Source of the DNA: Dyadobacter sp. UC 10
Lineage (GTDB): Bacteria; Bacteroidota; Bacteroidia; Cytophagales; Spirosomataceae
DNA: 64,000 bases
Direction of reading: 5' to 3'
Assembly: GCF_008369915.1 (NCBI RefSeq)
Contig: NZ_VSRN01000001.1
Coordinates: 4,832,501 to 4,896,500 of the forward strand
Below, one piece after another: positions 17,406-26,365 of the stretch. Within the stretch, counting starts at the first letter, position 1, and the number at the start of each line of letters is the position of its first letter. A model generated the notes under the pieces. That model was given only the letters and a program-made list of their open reading frames with translations, was not told the DNA's origin and made no database searches. A program made the position numbers and the translations under genes.

Positions 17406-20400
17406 ATGAAGCAATTTTACCTAATTGCCGGTCTGGTGCTGGTAATGGGTCTGGCGCAAGCGCAGGACCTTGTCAGTGGCTTTGTTAAAGACGACAGCGG
17501 CCAATCGTTGCCTGGCGCGACCATTGTGCAAAAAGGCACATCCAAATACGCCGTTTCAGACCCTGACGGAAAATTCGAGATCCCGGCCGGGAAGGAAGTC
17601 CCATTCACGATCCAGGTCAGTTTGACTGGTTATCAGCAGCAGGAAGTAGAGATCTACGAACTGGCGGCGGAACCCATTGACGTTGTATTAAAAACAGCCA
17701 ACGTGCTGGATCAGGTAGTGGTAATTGGTTATGGTACCCAGAAAAAAGGCGATTTGACGGGCTCTGTTTCATCCATTTCGACCGGCGATTTAAAAGGCGT
17801 GCCGATCAGCTCACTCGACCGCGCATTGCAGGGCAGGGCAGCGGGCGTGCAGGTAACCCAGTCTTCGGGGCAGCCGGGAAGTTCAGTCAGTATCAAGATC
17901 CGGGGAGGTAATTCGATCAATGGTGCCAACGAGCCGCTGTATGTGATCGACGGGTTTCCGGTCTACAATAATAACAGCTACGCCGATGCGGGCGTCACAA
18001 ATGGCCCGACCATCAATGCTTTGTCTACGCTGAACCCCAGCGACATTGAGTCCATTGATATCCTGAAAGATGCGTCGGCGACAGCCATTTACGGTTCGCG
18101 CGGCGCAAATGGAGTGGTAATTATTACAACTAAAAAAGGGAATGCAGGCAAGAATGTAATCACTTACGATGGCTATTATGGTGTACAAAAAGTGCTGAAA
18201 ACGCTGCCGCTTTTGAACGCACAGCAATGGGCTTTGCTTAAAAATGATGCGCTGGCCGATTCGAAAAAGGCGCCGGCGTTTTCACAAGCTGAAATAGACA
18301 GCCTGGGTCAGCCCGGCGTGGGTACCGACTGGCAGGATGCGGCATTCAGACAGGCAGCGATCCAGAACCACAGTCTTTCGTTTTCAGGCGGGGATGATAA
18401 AACGCGCTTTGCGGTGTCCGGTAACTATTTCAAACAGGACGGTATTCTCCAAAATTCTGATTTCGAACGGTATTCCTTCCGCATTAACCTCGACCGGGAC
18501 ATGAACAAGCGCTTTAAGCTGGGCATTAACTTCTCGGGAAGCAAATCGTCCGCCAATGTAGCACCCGAAAACGTAGTACCTAACCTGCTGCAAATGCCGC
18601 CGACCATGCCGATCTACGATCCAAATTCGGCAAATGGATTCACATTGCGGAGTATTTATGACAGCCCGCTCGCCAATCCGATCGCGACATTGTACCTGCA
18701 GGTCAATGAGACGCACATCTTCCGGGGATTCGGAAATGCCTACGGCGAGTACCAGATCGCGGACGGGCTGAAAGCAAAAGTTTCCATCGGTACCGACATC
18801 CTGCTCAACAAGCAAAACCGCTACCTGCCCTCGACTTTGCAGGAAGGAGCGGGGCTGGGTGGACAGGGGATTGTGGGGAACAAAAACACGATAGGCTGGC
18901 TGAACGAGAACACATTGAGCTACAACAAAACATTTAACCAGGACCACGCGCTCGACGCTGTGATCGGGATAACCCAGCAGGCTTCCACCACAGAAAACAC
19001 CGTGGCGCGCTCAGCTACCTTCGTTACAGATGCATTTGAATATCATAACCTGGGCGGCGGTACTACTTTCCAGAATGCTTCTTCTAATTATTTCAAATGG
19101 ACTTTGCTGTCATACCTGGGACGGGTAAATTATACGTTCCGTCAGAAATACAACCTGACTGTCACTGCACGTGCCGATGGATCGTCTCGTTTGGGAAATG
19201 ATAACAAATGGGGCTTTTTCCCTTCGGCGGCACTTTCCTGGAATCTTGGAAGGGAGGATTTTATCAAAAACATCGGCGAGATCAGCAACCTTAAATTCAG
19301 GATCAGCGGGGGTATCACAGGCAACCAGGAGATTGCCCCCTACACTTCGCTCGCCCAGGAAGCTTATTACAGCTACCTGTTCGGCCGGAAACTCGTGGCA
19401 GGTTACGCGCCAAACGGAATCGCAAACCCGAACCTGGGCTGGGAGCAAACCGCCCAGTACGACGCCGGTCTGGACCTGGGGTTCTTCAAAAACCGCATCA
19501 ATGTGACCCTGGACGCCTACTACAAGAAAACTTCCGACCTGTTGCTCGACGTTCCTTTGCCTTATACATCGGGCTATGCCAATGCATTCCAGAACTATGG
19601 TGCAGTTGAAAACAAGGGGATCGAGCTGTCGGTGAATACTGTCAACAGCGAAGGAGAGCTCGGCTGGACAACTGATTTTGTTTTTTCAACCAACAAAAAT
19701 AAGGTACTCAGCCTCGGGCCTGGTGTTTCGCAGGTGATCTCGGGCAACTCCATTGCGCAGGTAGGCTCGCCGATCGGTTCATTTCTTGTGCTGAAAGCAG
19801 ACGGAATTTTCCAGACCGGTGACGATATTGCAAATCTTCCAAAATTCCTGGCAAGTGATCGTGCAGGTAGTCAGCGGTATGTAGACATCAGCGGGCCGAA
19901 TGGTGTACCCGACGGGACCATTACCCAGGCGCACGACCGCGTAATAGTAGGCAATGCGCAGCCTAAGTTCTTATTTGGTTTAACCAACAATTTCAACTAC
20001 AAAGGCTTCGACCTGAATGTGTTGCTGCAAGGGCAGTCAGGCAACAAGGTATACAATGCCAATCAGGCCAACCTGGAACTGGGAACAGGTTATATCAACG
20101 GCTCGACGACGATGCTCGACCGCTGGACACCAACCAATCCAAGCAATGTAATCCACCGGGCAATTGAAAACCCTGCGGTAACTGTTTCAGACAGGTTTAT
20201 CGAGGACGGGTCCTACCTGCGACTGAAAAACCTGAGCCTGGGGTACTCCCTCCCGGCAGTCCTGACCGGCAAGATCGGTATCAGTCAACTGCGCATTTAT
20301 GTTACTGCTCAAAACCTGGTCACGTGGACCAAATACACCGGTTACGATCCGGAAGTGAGCCGTAACGAACAGGCAACCCTGACGCAGGGGGTGGATAATG

Positions 20401-20453
20401 GCGTATATCCGGCAAGCAAAACATTCCTGGGCGGATTAACACTTACATTCTAG
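17406..20453 (+). CDS. SusC/RagA-type TonB-dependent outer membrane transporter
   Basis: A 1015-residue outer-membrane transporter. A signal peptide (to about residue 20, AQAQ) is followed by a carboxypeptidase-regulatory-like domain (about 22-98), the TonB-linked segment VVIGYGTQKKGDLTGS, the plug (RALQGRAAGVQVTQSSGQPG; LKDASATAIYGSRGANGVVIITTKKG) and the barrel, ending in a TLTF-type C-terminal strand. It lacks the N-terminal STN domain present in the other two SusC proteins of the window, so it is not expected to signal to a FecR/sigma pair; none is adjacent. It forms the import pair with the SusD gene 26 bases downstream, flanked by sulfatases. The ligand is presumably a sulfated saccharide. 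Confidence 0.95.
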   Translation: MKQFYLIAGLVLVMGLAQAQDLVSGFVKDDSGQSLPGATIVQKGTSKYAVSDPDGKFEIPAGKEVPFTIQVSLTGYQQQEVEIYELAAEPIDVVLKTANVLDQVVVIGYGTQKKGDLTGSVSSISTGDLKGVPISSLDRALQGRAAGVQVTQSSGQPGSSVSIKIRGGNSINGANEPLYVIDGFPVYNNNSYADAGVTNGPTINALSTLNPSDIESIDILKDASATAIYGSRGANGVVIITTKKGNAGKNVITYDGYYGVQKVLKTLPLLNAQQWALLKNDALADSKKAPAFSQAEIDSLGQPGVGTDWQDAAFRQAAIQNHSLSFSGGDDKTRFAVSGNYFKQDGILQNSDFERYSFRINLDRDMNKRFKLGINFSGSKSSANVAPENVVPNLLQMPPTMPIYDPNSANGFTLRSIYDSPLANPIATLYLQVNETHIFRGFGNAYGEYQIADGLKAKVSIGTDILLNKQNRYLPSTLQEGAGLGGQGIVGNKNTIGWLNENTLSYNKTFNQDHALDAVIGITQQASTTENTVARSATFVTDAFEYHNLGGGTTFQNASSNYFKWTLLSYLGRVNYTFRQKYNLTVTARADGSSRLGNDNKWGFFPSAALSWNLGREDFIKNIGEISNLKFRISGGITGNQEIAPYTSLAQEAYYSYLFGRKLVAGYAPNGIANPNLGWEQTAQYDAGLDLGFFKNRINVTLDAYYKKTSDLLLDVPLPYTSGYANAFQNYGAVENKGIELSVNTVNSEGELGWTTDFVFSTNKNKVLSLGPGVSQVISGNSIAQVGSPIGSFLVLKADGIFQTGDDIANLPKFLASDRAGSQRYVDISGPNGVPDGTITQAHDRVIVGNAQPKFLFGLTNNFNYKGFDLNVLLQGQSGNKVYNANQANLELGTGYINGSTTMLDRWTPTNPSNVIHRAIENPAVTVSDRFIEDGSYLRLKNLSLGYSLPAVLTGKIGISQLRIYVTAQNLVTWTKYTGYDPEVSRNEQATLTQGVDNGVYPASKTFLGGLTLTF

Positions 20454-20479
20454 TTACAGTTATTTCAAGCGCATTTATT

Positions 20480-22012
20480 ATGAAAACATATTCCATTACT
20501 TTCAAATCCCTCCTGCTGGCCTGGCTGGTTCAGCTTGCAGCAACCTCCTGCGTTGATCTGTCAGAAGCCCCGAAATCCTTCATTGCGTCCGATCAGTTTT
20601 TTAAAACCCAGGCGGACGCGATCGCCGGGGTAAATGCTATTTACTTCCGCCTGAATGCTACCGGACAGACTCCCTATCATGTACTTTTTTCGACCGGAAT
20701 GGATATGATGAGCGATGACGTACAGCCGGGGCCGGGTGCTACCAATGCAGATGTGCGTTCACAGTCGGTACTTTCACATTCATCCACCGGCCTGCGTGTG
20801 CGGGAAATATGGCAGCAGCACTATGATGCGATCAATCGCGCAAATATCGCCATTGACAAAATCCCGGCTGTCGAAATGGACGCTACCCTGAGAAACCGGC
20901 TGGTGCTGGAAGCCAAATTTTTGCGTGCATTGTATTACTTCAACCTGGTGCGCCTTTACGGTGACGTGCCGCTGGTCGTTCATGAAACCACGTCCCTCAG
21001 TCCGGAAGCATTATATGTCGAAAGAACACCGGCAGAGCAGGTTTACCAACAGATCATCCAGGATCTTACCGACGCGCACGGGCTGCCAAATGATACATTC
21101 GGAGCTTCGGGATCCAGGTATACCGCCGCTGATGCGGGCCGCGCAACCGGTGGCGCGGCCCGCTCGCTGCTGGCGAAGGTGTATCTTACGAAGTATGACT
21201 ATGCCAATGCGGTCGCCAAGGCCGCGGAGGTAATCGAGGGACCGTTTGGTTACGGGCTCTTTGCCACTTATGCGCAGGTGTTCTTGCCGGCAAACAAAAA
21301 CGGGATCGAGCATATCTTCTCTGCACAGTTTGAGTCCAATGCAGATTCTCATGGAAACAACCAGGCCATGCGCTCGGCGCCCACGGGGATTCCCGGCATG
21401 AATGGAAATTTTGCTGAACAGCCGATGCCCGGCATTTACGAGCTGTATTCTGCCCAAGACAAACGTCGGGACGTGAGCTTTATCACTTCTATTGTAAGTC
21501 CCGCGAACGGGCAGACTTATCAGCTGACGGTAAAAGATCCAATTTCCGGAAATACAAAGCCAAACCCGCACTTCAATAAATGGTGGGACCCTGCGCAGGT
21601 TGGTAACCTCGGACAATCAGCTGCCAACGTGCCGATTCTGCGGTTTTCAGATGTGCTGCTGATCCACGCGGAGGCAATTAACGAGCAGTCTGGTCCAACT
21701 GCGGCAGCATACGCGTCCTATAACAAAGTACGGAACCGCGCCGGGTTGGACAACCTCACACCCGGGCTTACCCAGGCGCAGTTCCGCGACTCGCTGCGCA
21801 TTGACCGCCGCCTGGAATTTGTATTTGAATACTCCCGCTGGTTTGACCTGATCCGCTACAAACCGCTCACCGGTGCGGAGGCATACCTGATCAAATCCTT
21901 AAAAGCAGCCGGGAAAAATAATGTACAACCCAAACACTACCTATACCCGATCCCACAGCAGGAAATTGACAATAATCCAAAGTTGCAGGGAAAACAGAAC
22001 CCGGGGTGGTGA
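20480..22012 (+). CDS. SusD/RagB-family surface glycan-binding lipoprotein
   Basis: A 510-residue lipoprotein; lipobox Cys in QLAATSC. The N-terminal SusD-like domain (FKTQADAIAGVNAIYFRL), the TPR-like stretch RNRLVLEAKFLRALYYFNLVRLYGDVPLV and the C-terminal RagB signature (DVLLIHAEAINEQ, RIDRRLEFVFEYSRWFDLIRYK, YLYPIPQQEIDNNPKLQ-NPGW) are all intact. It caps the adjacent SusC barrel and binds its ligand. The gene is followed by a large repeat region before the next sulfatase. Confidence 0.95.
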   Translation: MKTYSITFKSLLLAWLVQLAATSCVDLSEAPKSFIASDQFFKTQADAIAGVNAIYFRLNATGQTPYHVLFSTGMDMMSDDVQPGPGATNADVRSQSVLSHSSTGLRVREIWQQHYDAINRANIAIDKIPAVEMDATLRNRLVLEAKFLRALYYFNLVRLYGDVPLVVHETTSLSPEALYVERTPAEQVYQQIIQDLTDAHGLPNDTFGASGSRYTAADAGRATGGAARSLLAKVYLTKYDYANAVAKAAEVIEGPFGYGLFATYAQVFLPANKNGIEHIFSAQFESNADSHGNNQAMRSAPTGIPGMNGNFAEQPMPGIYELYSAQDKRRDVSFITSIVSPANGQTYQLTVKDPISGNTKPNPHFNKWWDPAQVGNLGQSAANVPILRFSDVLLIHAEAINEQSGPTAAAYASYNKVRNRAGLDNLTPGLTQAQFRDSLRIDRRLEFVFEYSRWFDLIRYKPLTGAEAYLIKSLKAAGKNNVQPKHYLYPIPQQEIDNNPKLQGKQNPGW

Positions 22013-22021
22013 TGGTGGGTG

Positions 22022-22105
22022 TTGGCTTTTAGCTATTGGCTTTTAGCTTTTAGCTATTAGCTATTAGCTATTAGCTATTGGCTGTTGGCTTTTAGCTATT
22101 AGCAC
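22022..22105. repeat. Heptanucleotide tandem repeat, 12 units
   Basis: The stretch divides without gaps into twelve 7-base units of form TTRGCTN (for example TTGGCTT, TTAGCTA, TTAGCTT, TTGGCTG), with four consecutive identical TTAGCTA copies. It resembles the short tandemly repeated heptamers known from cyanobacteria. Related units lie at 23861-23923 (inverted), 60942-60987 and 63113-63140. Confidence 0.9.
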
Positions 22106-22123
22106 CTTTTTTACCCTAAGGCA

Positions 22124-22184
22124 TTGTTGGTGTTGTCACCAACAACCTGCGCCGACTCACATTTGCCGGTGACAACACCGGCAA
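22124..22184. repeat. REP-like doublet of inverted palindromes
   Basis: Two perfect 9-bp hairpins with 4-base loops: TTGTTGGTG (22124-22132) pairs with 22137-22145 around loop TTGT, and TTGCCGGTG (22163-22171) pairs with 22176-22184 around loop ACAA. The second is an inverted copy of the first in which two stem pairs have changed together (TT/AA to CC/GG), so pairing is preserved. The doublet lies in the leader of the sulfatase at 22215 and resembles a REPIN. Confidence 0.75.
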
Positions 22185-22214
22185 TGGTTTAACAACCAAA
22201 CTAACTTAAATACG

Positions 22215-23678
22215 ATGCTCAAATCTATTCTTTCTGCCGCATTGGTTGCCCTTGCACTTGTTGCCCGTGCCCAGTCGCCTTCAAAGCCTAATATTATCTT
22301 TATCTACACGGATGATCAGCGATTTGATGCCTTGAGTGTGGTACAGCAGGAGCAAGGTGACAAAGCGCGCTTCCCCTGGTTTTCAACGCCAAACCTGGAC
22401 CGTCTGGCTCATGAAGGAGTTCGCTTCCGCAATGCATTCGTGATCAATTCACTTTGCTCGCCAAGCCGCTCGACACTGCTCAACAGCCGGTACAATCATT
22501 TGAATGGGATTGCCAATAACCATACAGGCCTGTCTGACACGACTGTAACTTACGCCACCGAGCTCCGTAAAGCAGGTTATAACACTGCGTATTTTGGCAA
22601 ATGGCACATGGGAAATGAAACCGGCAAGCGGCCCGGGTTTGACTATTCAGCCAGTTTTGTAGGACAAGGTAAGTATTTCGATTGCCCCATTGAGGTCAAT
22701 GGCAAAGCCCGGCCCAGTCAGGGATGGGTTGATGACGTATCTACCACGAATGCAATCGACTACATCCGCGAAAACAGGGAAAAGACCTTTCTGGTAACAC
22801 TCGCATTCAAGTCGGGGCATGGGCCTTTTCAGCCGCCGGTGCGTCATCAGGATACTTATGCCAAAGTTAAGCTGACCGAGCCAGGTAATGAGGCGGCACT
22901 ATTTCCTTACAAAGGGCAGATCGAAACCGGAAGGCCCGGCAATAACAATGCGAATGCATCCCAGTCCAAAGGCGGCCCGTGGACAGCGAACAATGAGCAG
23001 CGGATCAGAGGGTATTTCGGTGCATTAAAGGCAGTTGATGAAAATGTGGGGCGCATTTTGCAAACGCTCGACTCTTTGAAGCTTGACCAGAATACCGTCA
23101 TTATTTTTTCGAGTGACAATGGGTTTTTCTTTGGTGAGCACGGTTTGGGTGACAAGCGCGCGGCCTACGAAGAGTCGATTCGCATCCCGCTGCTGGTCCG
23201 CTATCCCGCCCGTTTTCCAAAGGGCAAAAAAATAGACAAAATGGTACTTAACCTGGATGCCGCGCCTTCGTTGCTGGACCTGGCGGGCGTAGCAGCGCCC
23301 AAATCGTTTCAGGGCAAAAGCTGGGTGCCGCTGATAGAGGACAAAGCCAAAGATTGGCGAACCTCATTTCTCTATGAATATTTCTACGAACGAAATAACC
23401 AAACCCCTACGATCAAAGCGCTCCGGACCGAAAGAAGCAAACTAATCCTATATCCGGGAGAAGAGGGCTGGTCGGAATTATATGACCTCAGCAGCGACCC
23501 GGGCGAATCCAGAAATCTCTTCCATACCAAAGAGGGGGAAAAGCTGAAAACGCAATTGCAGGGGGAATTGTCAAAACAAGAAAAGGCAGTAGGCTATATC
23601 AACCCCAACTACGCCGATCCCCGCCCGCTGGATGAGCATGGTAAGTATGTGAGACCGAAGAGGGATCTGGTGCCGTGA
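22215..23678 (+). CDS. Secreted sulfatase (family S1)
   Basis: A 487-residue protein with a Sec signal peptide (MLKSILSAALVALALVARAQ) followed at once by the sulfatase N-terminus KPNIIFIYTDDQRFD. The formylglycine motif is C81-S-P-S-R. FGKWHMGNETGKRPGFDY, LAFKSGHGPFQPP and SSDNGFFFGEHGLGDKR match N-acetylglucosamine-6-sulfatase/heparan-type S1 subfamilies. The C-terminal YDLSSDPGESRNL segment is present and complete. It is separated from SusD by a 202-base repeat-rich gap and bracketed by heptad repeats in opposite orientations. It probably belongs functionally to the SusCD locus; independent expression is possible. Confidence 0.93.
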   Translation: MLKSILSAALVALALVARAQSPSKPNIIFIYTDDQRFDALSVVQQEQGDKARFPWFSTPNLDRLAHEGVRFRNAFVINSLCSPSRSTLLNSRYNHLNGIANNHTGLSDTTVTYATELRKAGYNTAYFGKWHMGNETGKRPGFDYSASFVGQGKYFDCPIEVNGKARPSQGWVDDVSTTNAIDYIRENREKTFLVTLAFKSGHGPFQPPVRHQDTYAKVKLTEPGNEAALFPYKGQIETGRPGNNNANASQSKGGPWTANNEQRIRGYFGALKAVDENVGRILQTLDSLKLDQNTVIIFSSDNGFFFGEHGLGDKRAAYEESIRIPLLVRYPARFPKGKKIDKMVLNLDAAPSLLDLAGVAAPKSFQGKSWVPLIEDKAKDWRTSFLYEYFYERNNQTPTIKALRTERSKLILYPGEEGWSELYDLSSDPGESRNLFHTKEGEKLKTQLQGELSKQEKAVGYINPNYADPRPLDEHGKYVRPKRDLVP

Positions 23679-23690
23679 GTTGAGTTTTAA

Positions 23691-23818
23691 TGATTGAATG
23701 ACCGGGTCGCCGGTGCGATGAATGAATGATTGAATGACTGAATGACTGAATGATTGAATGACTGACCGGGTCGCCGGTGCGATGAATGACCGGGTCGCTG
23801 GTGCGATGAATGAGTGCT
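23691..23818. repeat. Octanucleotide tandem repeat, 16 units
   Basis: The stretch divides in register into sixteen 8-base units: TGAATGAC/TGAATGAT copies and a three-unit block TGACCGGG-TCGCCGGT-GCGATGAA that occurs three times. The same 26-base block recurs in inverted orientation at 63211-63236 with one difference, about 40 kb away. Confidence 0.88.
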
Positions 23819-23860
23819 TTGAAACCTGGCTGAAAGAACTTGTCACGGTAAGCGCAATTG

Positions 23861-23923
23861 AACCGCTAATCACTAACCGCTAATCACTAACCGCCAATAG
23901 CTAACCGCTAATAGCTAACCACC
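23861..23923. repeat. Heptanucleotide tandem repeat, about 8-9 units, inverted relative to 22022-22105
   Basis: Units AACCGCT, AATCACT, AACCGCC and AATAGCT follow in a strict 7-base register. AATAGCT is a rotation of the reverse complement of TTAGCTA, so this array belongs to the family at 22022-22105 but lies in the opposite orientation, on the other side of the sulfatase gene. Confidence 0.85.
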
Positions 23924-23971
23924 CACTGCCCCAATACTTTTTTTTGGTTTTAACCTCTTAAATTTTTCGAT

Positions 23972-26257
23972 ATGAAAAGACGATTTAAAACTGGAACATG
24001 TGTTTCGTTGTACTTTTTTTTACTGACCTGGAACACGGTGCTGGGGCAGCATAGCCCTACACCAGCTTTTGAAGGGAAAATTGGCAAAACTGTTGAAACA
24101 ACTACGGAATCGGCGCCGAAGATCAATCCCAGGGCACCAGCAGGCGCGCCGAACATTGTATGGATCCAGATTGATGACATTGGTTACGGGGCGATTTCCG
24201 CGTTTGGCGGGCTGATCGAGACGCCCAACATTGACCGGCTTGCCAAGCAAGGCTTGCGCTATACCAATTTCCATACTACTGCATTCTGCGCGCCCACCCG
24301 CGCCGCGTTGCTGACGGGAAGAAACCAGCATTCTGTCCATTTCGGGTTTTTTGCCAGCAATTCCTATAACACGCCCGGGTACGACGGTTACCTTCCTTTT
24401 GAAAAAGCTACGGTCGGAGAAATTTTGAGGGAAAATGGCTATAATACCTTCGCAGTCGGTAAATACCATCTTACACATCCGTCCGACGCCACACAGGCGG
24501 GGCCTTTTAACCGTTGGCCGACCGGTAGGGGTTTTGATCATTATTTCGGATTTGCGCCCGAGGTAGCTGCGACAGACCAATGGCACCCGACCTTATACCG
24601 CGATACGCAGCGCGAACCTGAGGATCCACAAGGCAGGCACGTAACTGAGCTGCTCGCCAATGAGGCCATCCGCTACATTTCCGGTCAGAAGTCCGCGGCT
24701 CCTGATAAGCCTTTCTTCCTCTACTTCGCGCCTGGTGCAGTACACGCGCCAATTCAGGTCAGTCAGGAATGGATTAACAAATACAAAGGTAAATTCAGCG
24801 CAGGCTGGGATAAATACAAGGAGACGGTATTGAAAAACCAAAAAGCGCTCGGTGTAGTCCCGGCGAACATCAAACCGGCTCCCAAAAACCAGGGTGTGAA
24901 AGATTGGGATGCACTTTCGGGGGATGAAAAGAGGCTTTTTGAAAGGTACATTGAAGTTTATGCTGCTTTTGTTTCACATACGGATCACGAGATCGGGCGC
25001 ATTATCAACCATATCGAGCAGATAGGTCAGCTGGATAATACATTGGTAGTGGTGCTGGTTGGGGACAACGGGGCAGAGGGTGCCGGGCGCGAGGTCGGAC
25101 GATTTTTGGCCAATAAACCAAATGAAACAGAGCAACAAACCGTAGCCAGATATGTTAAAAATATCGACCAGCTGGGTACAGAAAATTCATCCGTTCTTTA
25201 CCCGGATGGCTGGGCGGCGGCTACGAACACGCCTTTCCGTTATTATAAAAGTTACGGGAACTTCGAGGGGGGGACGCACGATCCGCTGATCCTTTTTTAT
25301 CCCAATAAGATCAAGGACAAGGGCGGTATCCGCCACCAGTATTCGCACGTAAATGATATCCTTCCGACTACGCTCGAACTGGCCGGAGCAAAGGTGCCGG
25401 ACGTGATCAACGGGTACAAGCAGGAGCCGATCGAAGGGGTGAGTCTGGGGTATTCAGTGGATGTTGCCAACAAAAATGCGGCCGAGCGTCACACGGTGCA
25501 GTACCACGAAATGACAGGATCTTATGCGATTTACAAAGACGGCTGGAAAGCATCTTTCCCGCACGACCGCTCCAAAAGGATCCCTGAAAGAGAAGAAAAG
25601 TGGCATTTGTATAACCTCAGAGAAGATTTCAATGAGCTGAACGATCTGGCAGACAAGTATCCGGACAAGGTGAAAGAGCTGGCGGAGGTATTTGATCAGG
25701 AAGCCTGGAAATACAATGTATATCCGTTGAAAGACAAGTGGGAAATCGCCAACCAAAGTATTTATGATGGAAAAACGAAGATAACCCTGTACCCCGAATC
25801 AAGTTTTACCAGTGCGTCGGCATTCCGGTTTGGCACTTCATCTTACTCCATTTCTGCGCGGGCCGTTATTCCTTCAAAAGGTGCAGAAGGTGTGCTATTA
25901 TCGTTTGGGAATACATTGTCGGGACTGAGCTTGTATGTAAAAGACAAGAAGTTGGTTTTTGCATATAATTCAGAAGGAGAAGTGCGTGAAGTAGCATCGG
26001 ACAAGCCGTTGCCGGCAGGTGAAATCACCTTGAAGGCAGAGGTTATATACGGCAACGACAAAAAAGACAAGGCCGTTACTTTGTTTATCAATAACGAAAA
26101 GGCTGGAATATTGAACCTGGGTACAGTGGCCACAGCTGCCAGCGGTTATGAAGGTTTGGAAGTTGGCAGGGACGTCGGTACAACCGTGACACCCGCTTAT
26201 AAGGCACCTTTCACCTTCACTGGTGAATTGAAAGATGTGGTGATCGAAAAGTTGTAA
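23972..26257 (+). CDS. Large secreted arylsulfatase (family S1) with C-terminal LamG-like domain
   Basis: A 761-residue exported enzyme (signal MKRRFKTGTCVSLYFFLLTWNTVLGQ). The catalytic domain begins APNIVWIQIDDIGYG; the formylglycine motif is C106-A-P-T-R. TGRGFDHYFGF, FLYFAPGAVHAPIQV, GDNGAEG and FEGGTHDPLILFYP identify the long bacterial arylsulfatase (AtsA-like) class. Roughly the last 160 residues form a beta-sandwich, concanavalin/LamG-like domain (SYSISARAVIPSKGAEGVLLSFG; GELKDVVIEKL), usual for this class. It is the last gene of the sulfatase locus, 293 bases after the previous sulfatase, and converges on the outer-membrane protein gene. Confidence 0.93.
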   Translation: MKRRFKTGTCVSLYFFLLTWNTVLGQHSPTPAFEGKIGKTVETTTESAPKINPRAPAGAPNIVWIQIDDIGYGAISAFGGLIETPNIDRLAKQGLRYTNFHTTAFCAPTRAALLTGRNQHSVHFGFFASNSYNTPGYDGYLPFEKATVGEILRENGYNTFAVGKYHLTHPSDATQAGPFNRWPTGRGFDHYFGFAPEVAATDQWHPTLYRDTQREPEDPQGRHVTELLANEAIRYISGQKSAAPDKPFFLYFAPGAVHAPIQVSQEWINKYKGKFSAGWDKYKETVLKNQKALGVVPANIKPAPKNQGVKDWDALSGDEKRLFERYIEVYAAFVSHTDHEIGRIINHIEQIGQLDNTLVVVLVGDNGAEGAGREVGRFLANKPNETEQQTVARYVKNIDQLGTENSSVLYPDGWAAATNTPFRYYKSYGNFEGGTHDPLILFYPNKIKDKGGIRHQYSHVNDILPTTLELAGAKVPDVINGYKQEPIEGVSLGYSVDVANKNAAERHTVQYHEMTGSYAIYKDGWKASFPHDRSKRIPEREEKWHLYNLREDFNELNDLADKYPDKVKELAEVFDQEAWKYNVYPLKDKWEIANQSIYDGKTKITLYPESSFTSASAFRFGTSSYSISARAVIPSKGAEGVLLSFGNTLSGLSLYVKDKKLVFAYNSEGEVREVASDKPLPAGEITLKAEVIYGNDKKDKAVTLFINNEKAGILNLGTVATAASGYEGLEVGRDVGTTVTPAYKAPFTFTGELKDVVIEKL

Positions 26258-26266
26258 TCTGAGATT

Positions 26267-26308
26267 AGCATATGGCGCAAGCTGTCCGTTCAGCTTGTGC
26301 TATATGCT
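26267..26308. terminator. Bidirectional terminator-like hairpin
   Basis: Arms AGCATATGGCGCAAGCTG (26267-26284) and 26291-26308 pair across 18 positions; the two non-Watson-Crick positions are G-U type. The loop is six bases. It lies between the convergent stops of the arylsulfatase and the outer-membrane protein. Confidence 0.7.
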
Positions 26309-26365
26309 TTCGAAATCATTTCCGGGACTTCACCTCCGAAGGTTGCCTTCAAACAAAGCCCGACG

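Noticed and set aside
23571..23873. Minus-strand ORF translating the octamer repeat
   Set aside because: Its peptide is an artefact of the TGAATGAC units (repeated SFIAPATR-like segments).
22022..23923. CRISPR array
   Set aside because: The units are 7 or 8 bases long with no unique spacers and no cas genes nearby; they are simple tandem repeats.
1086..26257. A formylglycine-generating enzyme or anSME that would mature the four sulfatases
   Set aside because: No FGE-sulfatase domain protein or radical SAM CxxxCxxC protein was seen anywhere in the window.
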